The notes below the pieces were generated by a model that was not told where the DNA came from, searched no databases, and saw only the letters and a list, made by a program, of their open reading frames with translations. The position numbers and the translations under genes are program-made. Of a stretch of DNA of 64,000 bases, positions 26,158-34,492 are shown in pieces (the first letter of the stretch is position 1; every line of letters begins with the position of its first letter). Source of the DNA: Planctomycetaceae bacterium (GTDB lineage Bacteria > Planctomycetota > Planctomycetia > Planctomycetales > Planctomycetaceae); the NCBI GenBank assembly GCA_019636285.1, contig JAHBXV010000027.1, positions 1 to 64,000 on the forward strand, in the 5' to 3' direction.

Positions 26158-28743
26158 TTATTCGACCGTGAGTTTCCTGCCGTAGATCTTCGTACCATTC
26201 GCGATGAACAGCGTTTCGTGGCCCGTCCCCGCAAGGATGCAGGTCGTCAGCGGTTGAGACGGATCGGGCTGCGGCAGCACGCCGCAGGGTCGCCCGGTGG
26301 GATCGAAGACCTGGACCCCGACAGTGCTGGTGATGTAGTAACGTCCCTTTTTGTCGACGGCCATTCCATCGCCGCGCGAAGCCGCGATGTACGGAGGAGG
26401 CTCGTTAAATTTGAATTCGCCCTTCGGATCGATGGCCAGCCGCAGCGGCATGATGGGCATCTTCGCATCGAGTGTGCCGTCGGCTTTCACGCGGAACATC
26501 CAGGCGGACTCGCCGCCGTAGTCCGAGACGGCCAATGTCCCTTCGTCACCGGACAGAGCGATGCCGTTGGGTTTGGCGATTCCGGTATCGACGATCGTGC
26601 GCTCGCCCGTTTCGTGGTGGATCCGAGTCACCTGGCTCGTTCCCGTCTCGGTGATATAGATCCAGCCATCCTTGGTCACGGCCAGGTCATTCGGCTTCAC
26701 ATCGGTCGTGACGACCTTTACCTCACGGCTGCGTGGATCGATCGAGATCACGCGGTTCTGGGCTCCCTGGCAAGCGAACAAGAGCCCGCCGGGGCCAAAT
26801 TCGAGTCCGCTGACCGATTCCTTCGCGATGACCGTACGCTGGCCGTCACTTGCGCCCAACCGGACCACGGCTGGCGCTTTCATGTCGCAGAAGTAGAGGT
26901 TGCCTTCACCATCGGAGCAGAGAGCATCGGCGAAGCCGAGACCATCGGCGGCCAGTTCCCACGACTGACCGGGAATCAGCAGTTTCAGCAGCGTCAGGTC
27001 GCCGCCGAGATCGCCGCGCGTATCGAGCTTGGGCTCGTGGGCTTCATTCCGCCAGAGCCACTTCATGGCTTCCGGAAAGCGTGCTCCGCCGAAGTCGGCA
27101 TTGTGGGCGTAGCCTTCCGCCCAATCGAAGCGGACGTCGTAACCCATGTAGGAAAGCGCCGACGCCATCAGTTGATTGGCCCACGGCCAGCTTCCGAAGG
27201 CGTTATCGACGTCGCCGCTCGTATCGGCCATGTAGACGCGAATCGGTTTCGCTTCGGTCTTGCGGACCCACGACGGATAGACATTGCCGCCGCGCAAATT
27301 CGTAAAGCTGCCGACGCTGGAATAGACCTTGCGGAACTGGTCGGTCCGTTCCCAGGCCACGGTGAACGCACAGATCGCTCCCGAACTCGATCCACCAATC
27401 GCTCGCAGGTTCGGGTCGTCGGTGATCCGATACTGCTTTTTGACCTCGGGAAGAATCTCTTCCAGCAAAAATCGGGCGTAGCGATCGCCCAAGCTGTCGT
27501 ACTCGAAGCCGCGATTCGAGGCCCGGTTGTTCTGCATGGGCTTCGACTTGTCGTGACCGGGATTGATGAAGACGGCGATCGTCACCGGCATGTCGCCGCG
27601 GGCGATCAGGTTGTCGAAGACCGTCGGGACGCGCCAGCGTCCTTTGACGTCCGACATTCCCTTTCCGTCTTGGAAGACCATGAGGGCGGCTGGCTTGTCT
27701 TCGCGATATTGCGCCGGGACGTAGACCCACCAGTCGCGAATCGTTCCCGGAAAGACCGTGGATTCCCACGGCGGCATCGCATGGACAGTCCCGCGCGGCA
27801 CACCCTCTTTGGCGACGGCGTCGGGATGAGGTTCCCAGGCCGGCTTGGTTTCAACGATGGGAATGTTGGTCGCTTCGGACTTTTGGTCCCACAGCCACTT
27901 CAGAGCGGCAGGCAGTTCTTCACCGCCCCATTTGCCGCTGTGGCCACCCTCGGTCATCACCAGCTTGTAGTGATAGCCAGCGAATTGCAGCGCCGCCGCG
28001 AGATCCTGGTTTCCGAGCGGCCAATTGCCATGCAGGTTATTGAGGTCGTCCTTCCCTTCTTGCAGATAAACCTTGATTGCCTTCGGTTTGTCCTTGGTTT
28101 TACGGACCAAGCCGGGATAGGCCCAGCCGCCTCGAATGTTGGTGTAGCTGCCAATGTGACTGAGCACCTTGCCGAACTGGTCGGGGCGCTCCCAGGCCAC
28201 GGTGAAGGCACAAATGGCTCCCGAGGAAATGCCACACACGGCCCGCTGGGCGGGATCGGTCGAGACGTTCAGCCCCTTCAGGGCCACCGGCAGGAATTCG
28301 TCGATCAGGAATCTGGAGTAGCGATCGCCCATTGAGTCGTACTCGAACGAGCGATTGCTCCGCTCGGCCGCGCCGGGACGCTCGGCCGGAATCGTTCCGG
28401 GATTCACGAAGACGGCAATCGTGACGGGCATTACCTTCTGATGAATCAGGTTGTCGAACACCGTCGGCACACGAAACGCGCCGTCCGTTTTGGAATAGCT
28501 GCTGCCGTCCATGAAGACCATGAGACTGGCCGGCTGATCTTTGCGGTACTGGGCCGGGACATAGACGCTGTAGGCTCGTCTGGTTCCCGGAAAAATGGTG
28601 CTGTCGGAGAACTCTCCCGTCGTCATTTTCCCTTGTGGCACGCCCGACTGAGCGACGCGGTCTGGCGAATCGTCTGCCGAAGCAGCATGTCCGGCCAGAA
28701 GCATGATCAAGGCTGTGGCCAACACCATTCGGGGGAGCATCAT
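26158..28743 (-). CDS. Secreted tandem esterase-D / SMP-30 fusion protein
   Basis: An 861-residue protein from ATG 28743 (MMLPRMVLATALIMLLAGHA signal). It holds two consecutive esterase-D/enterochelin-esterase-like hydrolase domains (~40-290 and ~300-550). Each begins with an FPGT(R/I)R..(S/W)VYVPAQYR strand and each has the nucleophile elbow GISSGAICAF or GSSSGAICAF. A six-bladed SMP-30/gluconolactonase propeller follows (~590-861: GFADALCSDGEGNLYFCD, KPNGIALSGDEGTLAVSDYG). It probably cuts ester-linked carbohydrate or lactone outside the cytoplasm. The two hydrolase halves are clear internal duplicates. A 736-aa frame on the opposite strand is a shadow. Confidence 0.9.
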   Translation of the reverse strand: MMLPRMVLATALIMLLAGHAASADDSPDRVAQSGVPQGKMTTGEFSDSTIFPGTRRAYSVYVPAQYRKDQPASLMVFMDGSSYSKTDGAFRVPTVFDNLIHQKVMPVTIAVFVNPGTIPAERPGAAERSNRSFEYDSMGDRYSRFLIDEFLPVALKGLNVSTDPAQRAVCGISSGAICAFTVAWERPDQFGKVLSHIGSYTNIRGGWAYPGLVRKTKDKPKAIKVYLQEGKDDLNNLHGNWPLGNQDLAAALQFAGYHYKLVMTEGGHSGKWGGEELPAALKWLWDQKSEATNIPIVETKPAWEPHPDAVAKEGVPRGTVHAMPPWESTVFPGTIRDWWVYVPAQYREDKPAALMVFQDGKGMSDVKGRWRVPTVFDNLIARGDMPVTIAVFINPGHDKSKPMQNNRASNRGFEYDSLGDRYARFLLEEILPEVKKQYRITDDPNLRAIGGSSSGAICAFTVAWERTDQFRKVYSSVGSFTNLRGGNVYPSWVRKTEAKPIRVYMADTSGDVDNAFGSWPWANQLMASALSYMGYDVRFDWAEGYAHNADFGGARFPEAMKWLWRNEAHEPKLDTRGDLGGDLTLLKLLIPGQSWELAADGLGFADALCSDGEGNLYFCDMKAPAVVRLGASDGQRTVIAKESVSGLEFGPGGLLFACQGAQNRVISIDPRSREVKVVTTDVKPNDLAVTKDGWIYITETGTSQVTRIHHETGERTIVDTGIAKPNGIALSGDEGTLAVSDYGGESAWMFRVKADGTLDAKMPIMPLRLAIDPKGEFKFNEPPPYIAASRGDGMAVDKKGRYYITSTVGVQVFDPTGRPCGVLPQPDPSQPLTTCILAGTGHETLFIANGTKIYGRKLTVE

Positions 28744-28768
28744 GAGAGGTCCATTTTTCAAGGAGCCT

Positions 28769-28844
28769 CCGTCAAAACCCGGTTGGCGGCTCGAAGACCC
28801 CTGAAAATTCAGGAACACTTCGGACGTCCAGAGGGTTTTGACGG
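28769..28844 (-). repeat. 76-bp palindromic repeat, copy 2
   Basis: Inverted copy of the element at 14865-14940, same length, with perfect 12-bp terminal inverted repeats. It lies 25 bp upstream of the esterase-SMP30 start codon, between that gene and its promoter, so it would be in the mRNA leader as a hairpin. Confidence 0.75.
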
Positions 28845-28936
28845 TACTACAGGTGATTATTCGACCGGGCCATGAACTGGCGATGGCGATGATGGCGACT
28901 CGCCAGGCGCCGGGCAAGCCGCGATGTCGACGCGCT

Positions 28937-29064
28937 AGTATTCCGCCACATGTCCAAGATTCGGGGTGCGCCACTGGATTCGCCAGTGCATCTTTCTGTG
29001 GATGAGAGACTTAAGACGCACTGGCGGAGCCAGTGGCACACGAAAATCAAGCCCAGACAGAACG
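28937..29064 (+). repeat. Long-hairpin repeat (GTGCCACTGG family), copy 2
   Basis: Arms GCGCCACTGGATTCGCCAGTGC (28968-28989) and the near-complement at 29018-29039 enclose a 28-base loop with TTAAGAC. Outer flanks (TAGTATTC... and ...CAGACAGAAC) are degenerate extensions of the stem. It occupies the gap downstream of the DUF1501 gene ending at 29094. Confidence 0.7.
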
Positions 29065-29093
29065 CCAAGGGTCTCATCGTAGCGAAATCGCGT

Positions 29094-30467
29094 TCAGATC
29101 AAGTCCGCGATCGGCTTGCCGTAGGGGAGGATGGGGACCGGGCGGCCAGCGTGATCGATGAACGCGTGCTCCTGGTCGATTCCCAGGTGCCGATAGACGG
29201 TCGCCAAGAGATCCTGGGGCGTAACCGGGTTCTGTGACGGATACTCGGCCTTCGAATTTGTCGCGCCGACGACCTGACCCATGCGCAGGCCACCGCCGGA
29301 AATCAGCGCACTGAAGGCTTGCGGCCAATGGTCGCGGCCCTGACTGGGGGCTCCCAGAAAGTTCTTCGCGGCATGCGACAGTCTTGGCGTTCGGCCGAAC
29401 TCGCCGCAGGCAATTACCATCACGCGGCGATCCAGACCACGGTCGAACAGGTCTTCAATGAGGGCGCTGAGAGCTTGATCCATTTGCGGCAGTCGTTCGC
29501 GATTCGCGACTCCCAGGTCGAACGCAGACGCATGATCGTCCCAACTGAAGTGGGGGCTCTTATCGTTCGTGGCGGTAGCGTCCACGTTGATGACGGCGAC
29601 ACCAGACTCCGCGAGACGTCGTGCTAACAGACAACTCTGTCCCCAGCGATGCCGTCCGTAGCGTTCGCGGATTGTGTCGTCTTCGCTGGCGAGATCGAAG
29701 GCTTTGGCGACGGCGTTACTCGAAAGGATTTCAAAAGCCGCCTGCCGGAAGGAATCGACGCCTTCGAGCGAACCATTCAGATCGAGGTCGCGACGATAAC
29801 GGTCGAGTTGTGCCACGAGCGAGCGGCGCTCAATGAGTCGGTCAGACGTAGTTCCGCCCAGCAACGTGAGATTTGGCGGGGAGAACTTGTCGACCGACGG
29901 ATCACCGGTATCGAACGCCCGCGTGGCCAGACCGAGATACTGCGGCACCGTCATGAAGGGCGATTTGTGGACGCCGACATAGTTCGGGAGCCCGTCGCGG
30001 CGAGGACCACGCATGCGGGCGGCCACCATGCCGAAGTCGGGATGTTCCGAACGAGCCTGTGAAGTCGCGTCGGGAACTGTGGGTGTCTTGCCCGTGAGGA
30101 CTTCGATGCTGCCGTCGTTGTGAGCCGACATCTCATGATGCAGCGAACGGATGACGGACAGCTTGTCGGCGATCCGCGCCTGTCGCGGCATCAGTTCGCA
30201 CAGATTGAGTCCGGGAACATTCGTGGAGATTGGTCGAAAGGGACCGCGGTATTCGCTCGGTGCGTCGGGTTTGAGATCGTAGGTTTCGAGCTGGCTGGGT
30301 CCGCCCCACATCCAGAAGAGGATGACGCTCGTCTCGTGCGATGAATGCCCGGCCGCCGCGCGTCGCGCGAGGACTTCGGGGAGCGAAATTCCGCCCAGCG
30401 CGAGGGTACCGACGCGCAGGAACTCACGCCGCGATTTCGGTCCCGCGCAAAAGATTGGGGATGCCAT
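29094..30467 (-). CDS. DUF1501 protein, Tat-exported (stand-alone)
   Basis: A 457-residue protein from ATG 30467 (MASPIFCAG); an upstream in-frame ATG at 30515 is possible. The twin-arginine signal is KSRREFLRVGTLALGG. DUF1501 landmarks: VILFWMWGGPSQLETYDLKP, VMVIACGEFGRTPRLS and RDHWPQAFSALISGGGLRMG, ending with a LATVYRHLGIDQEHAFIDH block. It is a more distant paralogue than the two other DUF1501 proteins and has no cytochrome-domain partner beside it. Confidence 0.88.
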   Translation of the reverse strand: MASPIFCAGPKSRREFLRVGTLALGGISLPEVLARRAAAGHSSHETSVILFWMWGGPSQLETYDLKPDAPSEYRGPFRPISTNVPGLNLCELMPRQARIADKLSVIRSLHHEMSAHNDGSIEVLTGKTPTVPDATSQARSEHPDFGMVAARMRGPRRDGLPNYVGVHKSPFMTVPQYLGLATRAFDTGDPSVDKFSPPNLTLLGGTTSDRLIERRSLVAQLDRYRRDLDLNGSLEGVDSFRQAAFEILSSNAVAKAFDLASEDDTIRERYGRHRWGQSCLLARRLAESGVAVINVDATATNDKSPHFSWDDHASAFDLGVANRERLPQMDQALSALIEDLFDRGLDRRVMVIACGEFGRTPRLSHAAKNFLGAPSQGRDHWPQAFSALISGGGLRMGQVVGATNSKAEYPSQNPVTPQDLLATVYRHLGIDQEHAFIDHAGRPVPILPYGKPIADLI

Positions 30468-30601
30468 CGCCGAAGACTCCCGATCGACCACGGCCGTACC
30501 GTCCGATCGGATCAAGATATCAGAACATGTCGGCGGCGTCCCAGAAATACGACTCGCCGATGCCGGAATTTGCCGACGGGCCGATGTTTCAGGTTCTGGC
30601 G

Positions 30602-31237
30602 TCAGTCAAGGCGCTCGAATGGCCAAACCGCAGCCGGGGGAATAGAAACATCCACGCTGGCCGGGTCCACGTCATTCCCCGAGCCAAGTCGGTAGGCCGA
30701 CTCAAACGGAATTGGCGAATTGAACCGGCAGACGACCTTTCGCTGGCCCTCCGCGATCGGAAACTGGCGCACGATGGTCGCGGCGACGAAAAGCGGCTCT
30801 GGCCCGGATCCTGGAAGGGTGACCAGGATCGTGTGTCCCGGCTCGACGGGTTGAGTTGTCAGGAATGCGATCCCGCTCTGGCTGACATCAATTAACTCAC
30901 CGTGACTCGGGGCGAGGTGGAGTGTGTCCTGAAGCGCGGCCACGGCGGCGGCCAGTTCGACGGAGACGCAGCGAAAAGGAATGTCGCCAGAAACATTTCG
31001 TCGTGGGAAGACACGTTTTTCGGCAGATGGGACATCGGTACGGAACTCGGCGGGGGGCGTCCCGTCATGCGATGCTGCCCAATCGGAATCGGTCCCATGA
31101 AGCCGTCGCAAGGCCCGGGTGATGACGCCGTCGACCAGATTGTCGTCAACGGCCGCCGCCGAGTTCCAGGCATGCGGAGCGGCTGGAACATTCAATGGCG
31201 AAGAATTCGGCGCGGGCGAAAGGACTTGGGCGGACAT
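30602..31237 (-). CDS. PilZ-domain protein
   Basis: A 211-residue protein. The N-terminal ~70 residues are low-complexity and Ala/Pro-rich. From ~72 comes a PilZ domain with the cyclic-di-GMP-binding signature: basic KRVFPRRN (RxxxR type) followed by LIDVSQSGIAFLT (DxSxxG). PilZ domains read c-di-GMP and control motility, attachment or exopolysaccharide. No enzymatic domain is attached, so it likely acts as an adaptor. It is divergent from the fatty-acid-like operon at 31508. Confidence 0.85.
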   Translation of the reverse strand: MSAQVLSPAPNSSPLNVPAAPHAWNSAAAVDDNLVDGVITRALRRLHGTDSDWAASHDGTPPAEFRTDVPSAEKRVFPRRNVSGDIPFRCVSVELAAAVAALQDTLHLAPSHGELIDVSQSGIAFLTTQPVEPGHTILVTLPGSGPEPLFVAATIVRQFPIAEGQRKVVCRFNSPIPFESAYRLGSGNDVDPASVDVSIPPAAVWPFERLD

Positions 31238-31507
31238 GGAGCTCTCGCGTCAGAAAATCGAGGTCGCGGGGAGCCGTCCTGGCCGAATCTGGCGATCTTC
31301 CAATGGATGTTTGCCCGCCTTAAAAACCGATACTCGCTTGAAAACCTAGGTCATGGAACGTGCCGGAGGTGGCAAAAATCCGGTTTCGGTGCACTTCGAC
31401 TGCCGGGAAGACCCGCCGGAGTCGCGGTTGTGTTCCCGAAACGCGACAATTAGAATTCCGCGATTCGTCGCCCCATGGGCGATTCGCGGGTCGAGGACGA
31501 TGACAGG

Positions 31508-31993
31508 ATGCGCTTTGTACTGCTGGATCGAATTGTTTCTCTTCAACCCGGCGAGTCTTTGCGCGCGGTGAAAAACCTGTCGCTGGCCGAGGAATACCTG
31601 GCGGATCACTTTCCCGGTTTTCCGGTCATGCCGGGCGTATTGATGCTGGAATCGTTGATTCAGTGCGGGGCCTGGCTGGTGCGGACCGGTGAAGATTTCG
31701 CACACAGCACGATCCTCCTCCGCGAAACTAAAGCGTTGCGGTATAACAACTTTGTTGCTCCGGGGCACACGCTGGAGCTTTCGATTTCGCTCAAGAAGCG
31801 GAATGGAGACCTGTGGGAATTCCAGGGATCCGGGACTGTCGACGGCAACTCCGCGGTCTCGGCCCGCTTAACGCTCGAAGCCTTGAACCTGGCTGATCGC
31901 AACCCGGACTTGAAACCGGTCGACGAGCGGCAAATCGAACACTGGCGACAACTGTACAAGCAGCTTTGGCAGCCCGCCCCAGCGTCGGCATAA
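31508..31993 (+). CDS. FabZ-like 3-hydroxyacyl-ACP dehydratase 1
   Basis: A 161-residue hot-dog-fold protein starting at ATG 31508 (MRFVLLDRIVSLQPG). The catalytic His and Glu are in place: DHFPGFPVMPG and VLMLESLIQ. It would dehydrate a 3-hydroxyacyl-ACP to the trans-2-enoyl form in the cytoplasm. First gene of a plus-strand set that also supplies a ketoreductase, ACP, a second dehydratase and a ketosynthase, so the enzymes can form one elongation cycle. The C-terminus (HWRQLYKQLW) is longer than in housekeeping FabZ. It is a paralogue of the 33719 gene. Confidence 0.87.
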   Translation: MRFVLLDRIVSLQPGESLRAVKNLSLAEEYLADHFPGFPVMPGVLMLESLIQCGAWLVRTGEDFAHSTILLRETKALRYNNFVAPGHTLELSISLKKRNGDLWEFQGSGTVDGNSAVSARLTLEALNLADRNPDLKPVDERQIEHWRQLYKQLWQPAPASA

Positions 31994-32067
31994 CGCTGCG
32001 ACGAGTGCCACGTGAACCAGTTTTCGCGTCTTAAGTCTTATGCACAATTCGAGTTGGGGACGAAAAG

Positions 32068-32832
32068 TTGAGTAACACCAGTCTGGCAGGCAAAGTGGCT
32101 TTGGTGACCGGGGGCAGTCGCGGCATCGGTCGGGCCATTGTGCAGAAGCTGGCGTCCCTCGGGGCGAAAGTTGCATTTGTCTACGCCTCGAATCAGCAGT
32201 CGGCGGACGAGTTGGTCGAAGCGGAAGTTGCTGCGGGGCACGAGGTTTTCGCGCTCAAGTGCGACGTCGCCAAGAAGGAAGAAGTCGACAAGGTTGTCGA
32301 ACAGGTTCTCGAGAAGTGGGAACGAGTCGACATCCTGGTCAACAACGCCGGGATCATTCGCGACGGTCTCGTGGCGACCATGAAGCCCGAGCAGTGGCAG
32401 GCGGTCATCGACACCAATCTGACCGGCGTGTTCAACTTCTGCCAGGCCTGTACACGACCGATGATGTCGCAACGTTTTGGCCGCGTGGTGAATATGTCGA
32501 GCGTTTCCGCCGATTTTTCCAATCCGGGCCAAGCCAACTATGCCGCCAGCAAGGCGGGCATTGAAGGTCTGACCCGCTGCATGGCGACCGAGCTTGCCAA
32601 GCGAAATATCACGGTCAACGCGGTCGCCCCGGGTTTTATCGAGACGGACATGACCGTTGCGGTCGTGAACGCTGCCGGCGAGCAGATCAAGAAGTCGATT
32701 CCGATGAAGCGGCTCGGACGTCCGGAAGATATTGCCGGTGCCGTCGCGTTTCTGGTTGGAGATGATGGTTCGTACATTACAGGACAGGTCTTGAAGGTGG
32801 ACGGCGGATTGACGCTGGGCGGCATGGGCTAA
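32068..32832 (+). CDS. 3-oxoacyl-ACP reductase (FabG-like)
   Basis: A 254-residue short-chain dehydrogenase. The frame begins at TTG 32068; no upstream ATG is available. NADP-binding motif VTGGSRGIGRAI, structural NNAG, catalytic Ser in MSSVSADFSNPG and Tyr/Lys in ANYAASKAG, C-terminal GQVLKVDGGLTLGGMG. This is the complete set for FabG, which reduces 3-oxoacyl-ACP. It lies 74 bp after dehydratase 1. The gap to the ACP gene is widened by an 88-bp mobile repeat starting 12 bp after the stop. Confidence 0.92.
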   Translation: MSNTSLAGKVALVTGGSRGIGRAIVQKLASLGAKVAFVYASNQQSADELVEAEVAAGHEVFALKCDVAKKEEVDKVVEQVLEKWERVDILVNNAGIIRDGLVATMKPEQWQAVIDTNLTGVFNFCQACTRPMMSQRFGRVVNMSSVSADFSNPGQANYAASKAGIEGLTRCMATELAKRNITVNAVAPGFIETDMTVAVVNAAGEQIKKSIPMKRLGRPEDIAGAVAFLVGDDGSYITGQVLKVDGGLTLGGMG

Positions 32833-32843
32833 CGGACTCTTTA

Positions 32844-32931
32844 GAGATTTTAACACAACCTCTGTGCAATGGGCTGTTTGCCCGGTGTTCCGCAGGTTTC
32901 TGAGAAGCGCAACCGGTTGTGTTAGGGTGTC
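32844..32931 (+). mobile_element. 88-bp MITE-like element, copy 3
   Basis: Nearly identical to copy 1 in sequence and exactly equal in length. Ends are GAGATTTTAACACAACC and GGTTGTGTTAGGGTGTC. Direct repeats TTA flank it at 32841-32843 and 32932-32934. It is inserted between the fabG-like and ACP genes. Confidence 0.82.
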
Positions 32932-33123
32932 TTAGTCCAAATTGGCTCTGGATGCCGCACCGGCGAGCAAAGTGATTGAAGAAAAGGCGGCTGGGGAGCC
33001 GTTTTCGACAAAGTGGGTGGCAGTTTCGCGGATCGAGCCCCGGCGAGCTGCAGATGGTCGATCAGGGGCTGCAAGAATTAACCGGCCTGGGGAGGCTGGT
33101 GATTCGCCTAAGGAGAGACGCGG

Positions 33124-33513
33124 ATGCCGTCACGGGACGAGATTTTCGAGAAGGTGCGTGAAACGCTTGTCGACGCTCTGGGAGTGGACGACGACGAAGT
33201 CACGCCCGAAGCGACGCTGAACGGCGACCTGGGAGCGGAATCGATCGATTTCCTCGATATCGTTTTCCGGCTGGAAAAGAACTTCAGCGTCAAGATTCCC
33301 CGCGGGGAACTGTTCCCGGAAAACTTCGACGCGGCCGATACGTCGCTTGTCGCAAACGGCGTCGTCACCGATGCCGGCCTCGCGGAATTGCGGAACCGCA
33401 TGCCGCACGCTGACATCGACAAGTTCGCCGCCGACCCGAAGGTGGAAAACATTCAGGAACTGTTCACGGTCAACATGATCGTCAACTTCATGGAAAAGAA
33501 GCTCGCGGCCTGA
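33124..33513 (+). CDS. Acyl carrier protein, extended
   Basis: A 129-residue protein with AAGGAGA seven bases before ATG 33124. The phosphopantetheine site is Ser in DLGAESIDFLDI (residue ~40), after the usual acidic helix 1 (EIFEKVRETLVDALGVDDDEV). Ordinary ACPs have ~78 residues; here about 45 extra residues follow helix 2 (RNRMPHADIDKFAADPKVEN and a final helix NMIVNFMEKKLAA). This suggests a specialised carrier rather than the housekeeping AcpP. It would carry the growing chain for the surrounding enzymes. Confidence 0.88.
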   Translation: MPSRDEIFEKVRETLVDALGVDDDEVTPEATLNGDLGAESIDFLDIVFRLEKNFSVKIPRGELFPENFDAADTSLVANGVVTDAGLAELRNRMPHADIDKFAADPKVENIQELFTVNMIVNFMEKKLAA

Positions 33514-33518
33514 CACGA

Positions 33519-33642
33519 GCTCCGTCATTGTCCAGGGATGCGGGTGTGTGCCACTGGCTCCGCCAGTGCATCTTTTTTTGGATGAAAGACATAAGACGCA
33601 CTGGCGGAGCCAGTGGCACACGAAATCAAGCCCTGACGGAGC
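33519..33642 (+). repeat. Long-hairpin repeat (GTGCCACTGG family), copy 3
   Basis: A perfect 24-bp stem (33546-33569 with 33598-33621) encloses a 28-base loop. Outer GCTCCGTCA (33519-33527) and TGACGGAGC (33634-33642) extend the terminal inverted repeat. It starts 6 bp after the ACP stop. It could fold in the operon mRNA and affect the ratio of ACP to downstream enzymes. Confidence 0.75.
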
Positions 33643-33718
33643 ACTGGAAACGCCGCGGCCAATGGCTTTGGGGGCCGGTGGCCGCGCGTGTTTCACGCGA
33701 TGGTCGAGGAAATCTGAC

Positions 33719-34204
33719 ATGCGTTGGTTCTGGATCGACCGTTTCGAGGAGTTTGACAAAGGTCGGCGAGCGACGGCGATCAAGAACGTCACGTTGTCGG
33801 AAGAGCATCTCCACGACCATTTTCCGGGCTTCGCGGTCATGCCCGCGTCGCTGATTGTTGAAGGTCTGGCTCAGACGGGCGGCATTCTGCTGGGTTCGGT
33901 GAACGACTTTGCCCATGCGGTGATTCTCGCCAAAGTCCCCAAAATGACATTTTCGAGCTGGGCGACACCGGGCGATACGCTGCGTTACACGGCGGAATTG
34001 ACGGAAGCGCGCGACGAAGGGGGAATGGTTTCCGTTCGCGCGATGGTGGGCGAACGGCTGGTGGCCGAGGGAGAAATCGTGTTCGCCCATGTCGACAGCC
34101 AGGCGGCGGGGGGACAGTCCATCGACCAGAAGAACTTCGTGTTTTCGCTGGGCCTGTTGGGCATCATGGACGTCGGCAAGGCCGGTTCCGGTCAGGCGGG
34201 CTGA
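33719..34204 (+). CDS. FabZ-like 3-hydroxyacyl-ACP dehydratase 2
   Basis: A 161-residue hot-dog protein starting at ATG 33719 with GAGGAAA upstream; the longer frame back to 33548 reads through the hairpin repeat. Catalytic His in DHFPGFAVMP and Glu in SLIVEGLAQTGG are both present. It is paralogous to dehydratase 1 in the same operon (shared LDRI/IDRF opening and HFPGF core) but diverged at the C-terminus. Two dehydratases beside one ACP and one ketosynthase may serve different chain lengths, or form a heterodimer. Confidence 0.87.
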   Translation: MRWFWIDRFEEFDKGRRATAIKNVTLSEEHLHDHFPGFAVMPASLIVEGLAQTGGILLGSVNDFAHAVILAKVPKMTFSSWATPGDTLRYTAELTEARDEGGMVSVRAMVGERLVAEGEIVFAHVDSQAAGGQSIDQKNFVFSLGLLGIMDVGKAGSGQAG

Positions 34205-34271
34205 GCGGTCGTAATCGGCAACGACCTTCCACCCTCGTGTCCTTGATGCCTCCCACCCGGCAGCCTATTGG

Positions 34272-34355
34272 GTCGAGTGTCGAGAGCCCAGAGTCGAGGA
34301 AGACAAGGCAATTCGTCCGTCTTTCTCACTCGACTCGAGACCCTCGACACTCGAC
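34272..34355 (+). repeat. GTCGAG-rich palindromic repeat, copy 1
   Basis: Begins GTCGAGTGTCGAGAG and ends CCCTCGACACTCGAC, an inverted pair, with inner arms GAGTCGAGGAAGAC and its near-complement around CTCGACTCG. A related element follows purQ at 50650-50743. It lies in the gap before the ketosynthase gene. Confidence 0.65.
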
Positions 34356-34492
34356 TTCGCGGCAAAGTCAGCCCAGGGTGAATTTCCCAAAGGCCTTGGA
34401 CGTTGCCGATCCGTGGTTTCTCAAAACACAAAATTGGCATAGAATGCCGGTTGTGAGCAGGTCGGCGGACGTTGAGGAAGGATGGCAGCGGA

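Noticed and set aside
26125-28335. A 736-codon plus-strand frame opposite the esterase-SMP30 gene.
   Set aside because: Antisense shadow; it begins inside the 88-bp repeat and has no recognisable fold.
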